Source: JAGWAJ01 sp026707615 (GTDB taxonomy: Bacteria > Acidobacteriota > Vicinamibacteria > Vicinamibacterales > UBA8438). Taken from it: a stretch of 64,000 nucleotides of DNA. Location: positions 62,001 to 126,000 of the forward strand of contig CBDBMW010000012.1 of assembly GCA_965207595.1 (NCBI GenBank), written 5' to 3'. Below the pieces are notes generated by a model that was not told the origin of the DNA, searched no databases, and saw only the letters and a program-made list of their open reading frames with translations. Each line of letters begins with the position of its first letter. The first letter of the stretch is position 1. The position numbers and the translations under genes are program-made. Below are positions 58,356 to 64,000 of this stretch, one piece after another.

Positions 58356-59650
58356 GCCGGCAGGAACCAGCCGACCGTGCGGTTGCCCGCGCCGAGGCAG
58401 CTTGCCGCGACCCGCGCGACGTCGTCGGCGGTGACCGCCTCGATGCGGGCCGGCATGTCGAACCAGGTGTCGAGCTCGGAGACCGTCGCGAAGAAGCCGA
58501 GCTGGTGCGCGATGTTCGTGACGCTGTCGCCCTCGAACACCATCCGCGCCCGGAGCTGCCGCTTGGCGCGCGCGAGCTCCGCGGCCGTGATGCCCTCGTC
58601 GCGCGCGGCGTCGAGCGCGGCGAGCGTCGCCGCCTCCACCTCCTCCCGCGCCGCGCCGGCGGCCGCGGTGACCGACACCGTGAAGAGGAACGGATGCGCG
58701 GTGGGCGCGTACATGCCGCCGACGGCCGAGGCGAGCTGCCGCTCGACGAGCGCCCGGTAGAGGCGCGAGCGGCGCTGGGGCGGCGTGCCGCGGAAGCTCG
58801 ACCAGAGGCTGAGGCCCTTCGCGCCGGTCAGGGCGGCGTCGAGGACGAGCAGCGGGGCGAAGTCGTCGTGGCCGACGGCCGGCGCGTGGTAGCCCACCTT
58901 GAGGTACGCGGTGGTCCCCTGCCTGCGGATCGTCAACCGGCGCTCGCCGAGCTGCGGCGGCTCGGTGGCCCGCAGCCGCGGGGGCGCCTCCGCGGCGGGG
59001 ATGGCGCCGAAGGCGGCCTCGGCCCGCCGCACCGCGTCGCCCGCGTCGACGTCGCCGACGACGACGAGCGTGGCGTTGTTCGGCACGTAGTAGCGCCGGT
59101 AGAAGCCGTAGAGGTCGTCGCGCGTCATCGCCTCGAGGTCCGCCTGCCAGCCGATCGTCGGGTGGCGGTAGGGGTGCGCCTTGAACGCGGTGGCGGTGAG
59201 CTCGATGTCGAGCAGCGTGTCGGGGTCGTTCTCCCCGCCCTGCAGCTCGGAGATGATGACGGTCCGCTCGGAGTCGCAGGCGGCCGGGTCGTAGAGGCAG
59301 TGGTGCATCCGCTCCGACTCGACGAAGAGCATCTGGTCGAGCGCGTCGCGGGTCGCGGTCTGGACGTAGGTGGTCTGGTCGATCCAGGTGTAACCGTTCC
59401 AGAACCCGCCGTAGCGCTCGATGGAGTTCTTGATCTCGTCGCGGGAGATGCGCTTCGTGCCCTTGAAGTTCATGTGCTCGACCCAGTGCGACGCGCCGGT
59501 CAGGCCGGGACCCTCGTCCTTCGACCCGACGCGGTACCAGCACCAGACCGAGACGAGGGGCACCGTCCGCACCTCCTGCACCAGCAGGCGCAGGCCGTTG
59601 GACAGCGTCTCCGACCGGACCTCGGCCCCCGGGCGCACCGTCTCGTCCAC
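58352..59650 (-). CDS. M16-family zinc peptidase, catalytic subunit
   Basis: 432 aa. Inverted zinc motif HWVEH with the third ligand in ERTVIISELQ. Starts at GTG 59650, 6 nt behind a perfect TATAAT, so the mRNA is probably leaderless. No signal peptide is seen. Pair partner is the 444-aa subunit downstream. Degrades peptides in a closed chamber; substrates unknown. Confidence 0.9.
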   Translation of the reverse strand: MDETVRPGAEVRSETLSNGLRLLVQEVRTVPLVSVWCWYRVGSKDEGPGLTGASHWVEHMNFKGTKRISRDEIKNSIERYGGFWNGYTWIDQTTYVQTATRDALDQMLFVESERMHHCLYDPAACDSERTVIISELQGGENDPDTLLDIELTATAFKAHPYRHPTIGWQADLEAMTRDDLYGFYRRYYVPNNATLVVVGDVDAGDAVRRAEAAFGAIPAAEAPPRLRATEPPQLGERRLTIRRQGTTAYLKVGYHAPAVGHDDFAPLLVLDAALTGAKGLSLWSSFRGTPPQRRSRLYRALVERQLASAVGGMYAPTAHPFLFTVSVTAAAGAAREEVEAATLAALDAARDEGITAAELARAKRQLRARMVFEGDSVTNIAHQLGFFATVSELDTWFDMPARIEAVTADDVARVAASCLGAGNRTVGWFLPA

Positions 59651-59656
59651 GCCGTC

Positions 59657-59666
59657 ATTATATGCT
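59657..59666. promoter_or_regulatory. Overlapping divergent -10 boxes
   Basis: ATTATATGCT contains minus-strand TATAAT (59662-59657), 6 nt from the peptidase GTG, and plus-strand TATGCT (59661-59666), about 75 nt before ileS. The two boxes share 2 bp, so the promoters should exclude one another. Confidence 0.6.
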
Positions 59667-59739
59667 TGCAGTTGGCGCCCCCGGACGGCACGCGGCCCGG
59701 AACGGCGGCCTCGCGTTCGGCGGCGTCCGGCCCGACACC

Positions 59740-62610
59740 ATGCCCGACTGGAAAGAGACGCTCAATCTGCCCCGGACGGGCTTCCGCATGAAGGCCAGCC
59801 TGCCGGCGACCGAGCCGCAGGCGATCGCCCGCTGGGAGGCAGGTGACCTCTACGGCGCCATCCGCCGGGCGCGGGAGGGAGCGCCGAAGTTCGTCCTGCA
59901 CGACGGGCCGCCGTACGCCAACGGCCGGATCCACCTCGGGACGGCGCTCAACAAGATCCTGAAGGACTTCGTGGTGAAGTCGCGCACGATGGCCGGCTTC
60001 GACGCCCCCTACGTGCCGGGGTGGGACTGCCACGGGCTGCCGATCGAGCTGCAGGTGGACCGGCGGCTGGGCAAGGCGCGGCGCGGGATGGACGTCGCCG
60101 ACGTGCGCCGGGAGTGCCGCGGCTTCGCGGAGCGCTGCGTCGACGAGATGCGGACGGACTTCAAGCGCCTCGGCGTCCTCGGCGACTGGGAGCGGCCCTA
60201 CCTCACGATGAGCTACGGCTACCAGGCGACGATCGTCCGCGCGCTGGGCGCGTTCGTCGAGCGGGGCCTCGTCTACCGCGGCAAGAAGCCCGTCCACTGG
60301 TGCATCCACTGCCGCACGGCGCTCGCCGACGCCGAGGTGGAGTACGAGTCGCACGTCTCGCCGTCGATCCACGTCGAGTTCCCGCTCGCGGCGGAGAGCG
60401 CGGCGGACTTCGCGGCGCGCTTCCCGGACGCGGCCGGCGCCGCGGCGTCGGTGCTCATCTGGACGACGACGCCGTGGACGATCCCGGCCAACCTGGCGAT
60501 CGCGTTCCACCCGGAGCTCCGCTACGCCGCCTACGAGATCGACGACGTCGATGACGCGGACGCGCCCGGCGGACGCCGGGCCGTCGTCGTGGCCGAGGAG
60601 CTGGCCGAACGGGTGGCCGAGGCGACGGGGCGCCGGCTCGGCACGAAGCTGGGGGCGGTGGCGGGTCGGGAGCTCGAAGGGCTGCGCTTCCGGCACCCGC
60701 TGTACGACCGCGACTCGGTCGGCGTCCTGGGCGACTACGTCACCCTGGAGCAGGGCACGGGCGCCGTCCACACCGCGCCGGGGCACGGCGCCGACGACTT
60801 CCATACCGGCGTGCGCTACGGGCTCGACGTGTACGCGCCGATCGGGCCGGGCGGCCGCTTCACGGACGACGTGGAGCTGTTCGGCGGGCTCGGCGTCTTC
60901 GAGGCGAACCCCCGCGTGGAGTCGGAGCTCGCGTCGCGGGGGCGGCTGTGGCGGCGCGACGACCTCGAGCACGCCTACCCGCACTGCTGGCGCTGCCACC
61001 ACCCGGTCATCTTCCTCGCCACGTCGCAGTGGTTCATTCGCCTGGATGCGGCCGACCTGCGGCGGCGGGCCCTCGACGCGATCGGCGGCGTGGAGTGGAT
61101 CCCGGGCTGGGGCGGCGAGCGCATCCGCGGCATGGTGGCCAACCGGCCCGACTGGTGCATCTCGCGGCAGCGCTCGTGGGGGGTGCCGATCCCGGCCCTC
61201 TACTGCACCGGATGCGGCGACGCGACGCTGACGAAGGCGCTGACGGACCGCGCGGCGGAGGTCTTCTCCGAGCACGGGGCCGACGCCTGGTACGAGCGCC
61301 CGCTCGACGAGTTCGTGCCCGCCGGCACGGCCTGCCCGTCGTGCGGCGGCGCGGCCTTCGAGCGCGAGCGGGACATCCTGGACGTCTGGTTCGACTCGGG
61401 GTCGAGCCACGAGGCGGTGCTGGCGGACACGCCGGGCCTCGAGTGGCCGGCCACGCTCTACCTCGAGGGTTCCGACCAGCACCGGGGCTGGTTCCAGAGC
61501 TCGCTCCTCGTCGGCCTCGGCACCCGCGACGCGGCCCCCTTCCGGCAGGTGCTGACGCACGGCTTCTTCGTCGACGAGACGGGCCGCAAGATGTCGAAGT
61601 CGCGCGGCAACAGCGTCGATCCGAAGGCGATCATCCAACGCTACGGGGCGGAGATCCTGCGCCTGTGGGTGGCGATGGCCGACTACCGGGAAGAGATGCG
61701 GATGGGTGAGGAGATCCTCGCCCGCGTGGTCGAGGCGTACCGCAAGATCCGCAACACGCTGCGCATCCTCGTCGCCAACCTCTACGACTTCGACCCCGCG
61801 ACCGACCGGGTGCCCCTGGAGCGCATGGCCGAGATCGACCGCTTCGCGCTCGCGCGCTACGGCGCGGCGGCCGAGCGCATCCTGCGTGCCTACGAGCGCT
61901 ACGAGTACGTGCCGATCGCGCACGTCGTCAACGGGCTGCTGACGGTCGACCTGAGCGCGTTCTACGTCGACGTCTCCAAGGACCGGCTCTACACGCTGGC
62001 CGCCGGCTCGGCGGAGCGGCGCTCGGCCCAGACGGCGATCTACACCATCGCGGACGGCCTGGCGCGGCTCCTGGCCCCGATCCTGCCGGTGACGACGGAC
62101 GACCTGTGGAGCTTCCTTCCCGGGGCGCGCGAGTCGAGCGTGCACCTCGCGCGCTTCCCGGAGGTGGGGGCGGACACCGTCGACGGCGACCTGCTCGCGC
62201 GCTGGGAGCGGCTGGTCGCGCTGCGCGAGGCGGCCAACGTCGTGATCGAGGGCCTGCGGGCCGAGAAGACGGTCGGGACGTCGCTGGAGGCGGCGGTGAC
62301 GATCCGCGCCAGCGGCGCGACGGCGGAGCTCGTGGAGCGCTACCGGGCGGACCTCGCGATGATCCTGATCACCTCCGGCGTCGAGGTGGCGCCGGCGGGC
62401 GACCTGCCGGTGGACGGCGACGCCGCGCGGGCCGCGGGGGCGCAGTTCGTCGAGGCGGGAGGCGCGGCGATCATCACCGCCCGGCGGGCCGGCGGGGTGC
62501 GTTGCCCGCGCTGCTGGCGCTACGTGCCCGAGGTGTCGGGCGCCGAGCCGGCCGGCGTCTGCGTGCGGTGCGCGGACGCGCTGGAGGAGGCGGCGGCCTA
62601 TGCCGGCTGA
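59740..62610 (+). CDS. ileS: Isoleucyl-tRNA synthetase
   Basis: 956 aa. Starts MPDWKETLNLPRTGFRMKAS. Class I signature GPPYANGRIHLGTALNKILK (HLGT for HIGH), PYVPGWDCHGLPIE, editing region TTTPWTIPANLAIA, second signature KMSKSRGNSVDP, and a C-terminal zinc finger (CPRCWRYV, CVRCADAL). Charges tRNA-Ile in the cytoplasm. Divergent from the M16 peptidase operon; lspA starts inside its 3' end. Confidence 0.95.
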   Translation: MPDWKETLNLPRTGFRMKASLPATEPQAIARWEAGDLYGAIRRAREGAPKFVLHDGPPYANGRIHLGTALNKILKDFVVKSRTMAGFDAPYVPGWDCHGLPIELQVDRRLGKARRGMDVADVRRECRGFAERCVDEMRTDFKRLGVLGDWERPYLTMSYGYQATIVRALGAFVERGLVYRGKKPVHWCIHCRTALADAEVEYESHVSPSIHVEFPLAAESAADFAARFPDAAGAAASVLIWTTTPWTIPANLAIAFHPELRYAAYEIDDVDDADAPGGRRAVVVAEELAERVAEATGRRLGTKLGAVAGRELEGLRFRHPLYDRDSVGVLGDYVTLEQGTGAVHTAPGHGADDFHTGVRYGLDVYAPIGPGGRFTDDVELFGGLGVFEANPRVESELASRGRLWRRDDLEHAYPHCWRCHHPVIFLATSQWFIRLDAADLRRRALDAIGGVEWIPGWGGERIRGMVANRPDWCISRQRSWGVPIPALYCTGCGDATLTKALTDRAAEVFSEHGADAWYERPLDEFVPAGTACPSCGGAAFERERDILDVWFDSGSSHEAVLADTPGLEWPATLYLEGSDQHRGWFQSSLLVGLGTRDAAPFRQVLTHGFFVDETGRKMSKSRGNSVDPKAIIQRYGAEILRLWVAMADYREEMRMGEEILARVVEAYRKIRNTLRILVANLYDFDPATDRVPLERMAEIDRFALARYGAAAERILRAYERYEYVPIAHVVNGLLTVDLSAFYVDVSKDRLYTLAAGSAERRSAQTAIYTIADGLARLLAPILPVTTDDLWSFLPGARESSVHLARFPEVGADTVDGDLLARWERLVALREAANVVIEGLRAEKTVGTSLEAAVTIRASGATAELVERYRADLAMILITSGVEVAPAGDLPVDGDAARAAGAQFVEAGGAAIITARRAGGVRCPRCWRYVPEVSGAEPAGVCVRCADALEEAAAYAG

Positions 62611-63124
62611 CGGGAGGGAACCGCCGCGCGGGTTCCCCTCGAAGGGCGTGGCGGCGGGCATCGTGGCCGCGATCGTGATCGCCGATCAGTGGACGAAGTC
62701 GCTCGTCCAGGAGCACCTGCCGCTCTACGGGAGCGTCCGCGTCATCGACGGCTTCCTGGACCTGATCCACGTCCGCAACACGGGGGTGGCGTTCGGGCTG
62801 CTGAACTCGGTGGACATCCCGTACAAGGCGGGGCTGATGACGGCCGTCGCGCTGGGCGCGCTCGTCGCCCTGGGTATCTACGCCACGCAGCTCTCCCCGC
62901 GCGAGACGCTGGCCCGGTTCGGCCTGACGCTGATCGTGGGGGGCGCGGTCGGCAACCTGATCGACCGCGCGACGGCGGGCTACGTCGTCGACTTCGTCGA
63001 CGTCTACTGGGGCGGCTGGCACTTCTGGGCCTTCAACGTCGCCGACGCCGCGATCACGGTCGGCGCCTCGTGCCTCATCTTCGAGCTCCTGTTCCTGAAA
63101 CGCCATGTATCCGAAACTGCTTGA
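62600..63124 (+). CDS. lspA: Lipoprotein signal peptidase
   Basis: 174 aa, four membrane helices. Catalytic Asp pair in GGAVGNLIDRATAGYVVDFV and WAFNVADAAI; HVRNTGVAFGLLN is the conserved N-terminal loop. Removes the signal peptide of lipoproteins after Lgt has acted. Overlaps the end of ileS by 11 nt and is overlapped by lgt; these genes form one operon. Confidence 0.94.
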   Translation: MPADGREPPRGFPSKGVAAGIVAAIVIADQWTKSLVQEHLPLYGSVRVIDGFLDLIHVRNTGVAFGLLNSVDIPYKAGLMTAVALGALVALGIYATQLSPRETLARFGLTLIVGGAVGNLIDRATAGYVVDFVDVYWGGWHFWAFNVADAAITVGASCLIFELLFLKRHVSETA

Positions 63125-63905
63125 GCTCGGCCCCATCAGCATCTTCAGCTACGGGCTGCTGCTGGTGTCGGCCTACCTCATCGGGCTGCGCTTCGCCGTG
63201 GCCCGGGCCCAGCGGCGCGGGCTCGACGGCAACCGGACGATGGACCTCGGGATCTGGATCATCGTGAGCGCGCTCGTGGGCGCGAAGCTGCTGCTCGTGG
63301 TCGTCGACTTCGATCACATCCGGCGCGACCCGGCCCAGCTCTGGAGCCTCCTGCGATCGGGCGGCGTCTTCTACGGCGGGCTGATCCTCGCCGTCGGCGT
63401 CGCCTTCTGGTACATGCGCCGCCACCGGCTGCCGCTCTGGACGACGTGCGACGCCTTCGCCCCCGGCATCGCGCTCGGGCAGGCGGTGGGCCGGCTCGGC
63501 TGCCTGCTCGCCGGCTGCTGCTACGGGCGGCCCACGGACCTGCCGTGGGGCATCACGTTCACCGACACCCTGGCCGCCGCCAACGTCGGGACGCCGCTCG
63601 ACATCAGCCTGCACCCGACGCAGCTCTACGAGTCGGCGGCAACGCTCGCCATCCTGGGCGCGCTGCTGCTCCTCGAGCGCCGCGGCGGGGGCTTCGCGGG
63701 GCGGACGTTCTGGTCCTACCTGCTGCTCTATCCGATCGCCCGCTTCGTCATCGAGTTCTACCGGGGCGACCCCCGCGGGATGGCCTTCGGGCTGCTGCCG
63801 ACGTCGCAGTTCGTCTCGCTCCTCCTCGTTCCGCTGAGCCTCGTGATGCTCGTCGTGCTCTGGCGCCGGCACCAGGCGGCGGCCGCGCGGCCGGCCCGCC
63901 GGTGA
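63105..63905 (+). CDS. lgt: Prolipoprotein diacylglyceryl transferase
   Basis: 266 aa, seven helices. GGVFYGGLILAVGVAFWYM and the essential GQAVGRLGCLLAGCCYGRPT, followed by SLHPTQLYES and FRIEFYRGD-like FVIEFYRGDPRG. Transfers diacylglycerol to the lipobox Cys. ATG lies 20 nt inside lspA, so the two enzymes of lipoprotein maturation are co-translated. Confidence 0.94.
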   Translation: MYPKLLELGPISIFSYGLLLVSAYLIGLRFAVARAQRRGLDGNRTMDLGIWIIVSALVGAKLLLVVVDFDHIRRDPAQLWSLLRSGGVFYGGLILAVGVAFWYMRRHRLPLWTTCDAFAPGIALGQAVGRLGCLLAGCCYGRPTDLPWGITFTDTLAAANVGTPLDISLHPTQLYESAATLAILGALLLLERRGGGFAGRTFWSYLLLYPIARFVIEFYRGDPRGMAFGLLPTSQFVSLLLVPLSLVMLVVLWRRHQAAAARPARR

Positions 63906-63920
63906 CGGCGGCGGGCGACG

Positions 63921-64000
63921 ATGGAGCCCGGACCCGAGCCTGAGCCTGCGCCCGTGTCCGAGCACGCGCCCGCGCCGGAAGCGGAGCGGGTCCGCATCGA
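63921..64000 (+). CDS. Start of the next gene, cut by the window end
   Basis: ATG 63921, 15 nt after the lgt stop. Visible: MEPGPEPEPAPVSEHAPAPE and AERVRI. The acidic, Pro-rich head gives no family. In many genomes lspA-lgt is followed by an RluA-type pseudouridine synthase, so that is a guess from position only. Confidence 0.4.
   Translation, partial: MEPGPEPEPAPVSEHAPAPEAERVRI

Noticed and set aside
59500..62661. 1053-codon minus-strand frame opposite ileS
   Set aside because: ileS has all class I signatures; the opposite frame has no recognisable protein.

Overview
High-GC (about 70%), gene-dense bacterial chromosome segment. Gene content (exosortase, Sel1-repeat caspase, multihaem cytochromes, HNH-endonuclease arrays, lspA-lgt operon) and many genes whose -10 box lies only 6-8 nt upstream of the start codon are compatible with a Gram-negative Acidobacteriota-like organism (Vicinamibacteria would fit). 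This assignment is inference; no rRNA is present.

Layout. 1-6.1 kb is accessory and scarred: an IS256 transposase end, a putative IS21-like end, a truncated caspase copy, an intact secreted caspase with 12 Sel1 repeats, an AbrB-type regulator with a visible operator, and duplicated small coiled-coil ORFs. 6.3-10 kb is a large Ig-repeat protein with a C-terminal autotransporter-like barrel. 10.3-15.6 kb holds a RelE/ParE toxin-antitoxin pair, two members of a small unnamed protein family, and an exosortase with two catalytic domains beside a secreted FN3 protein carrying a PALPLVG C-terminal tag. 15.7-21.7 kb is a threefold tandem repeat of a module (DUF222-HNH endonuclease plus membrane-anchored coiled-coil protein), with one copy internally deleted and one carrying an amber codon. 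21.7-30.3 kb mixes an XRE regulator, a GT-C-like membrane protein, a beta-barrel protein, a Uma2 nuclease, an unknown 366-aa protein and more TM/coiled-coil proteins.

30.4-38.3 kb is a three-gene multihaem cytochrome operon (10, 8 and 5 CXXCH motifs). Its first gene appears to join inner-membrane helices, a pentahaem domain and an outer-membrane porin-like barrel, which suggests electron transfer across the envelope. 39.4-64 kb is mainly core: tRNA-Ala, tRNA-Sec (selC), a MobA-like transferase, cold-shock protein, PHP phosphoesterase, a Fur-ferritin-like fusion, ErpA, an AbiEii-type toxin pair, FdhE, ThiD, two transporters, MoaE/MoaD, PrfA-PrmC, HIT, three tandem coiled-coil genes, a HAD hydrolase, two M16 peptidases, IleS, LspA and Lgt. 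selC, fdhE, moaE/moaD and the MobA-like gene together suggest a molybdenum-selenium formate dehydrogenase elsewhere in the genome.

The recurring theme is a dispersed superfamily of small proteins (one N-terminal hydrophobic segment, then heptad or hendecad coiled coil), about sixteen genes plus relics. They are tandemly duplicated and vary in repeat number, and one subgroup shares a TGCTATGCT element right at the start codon.
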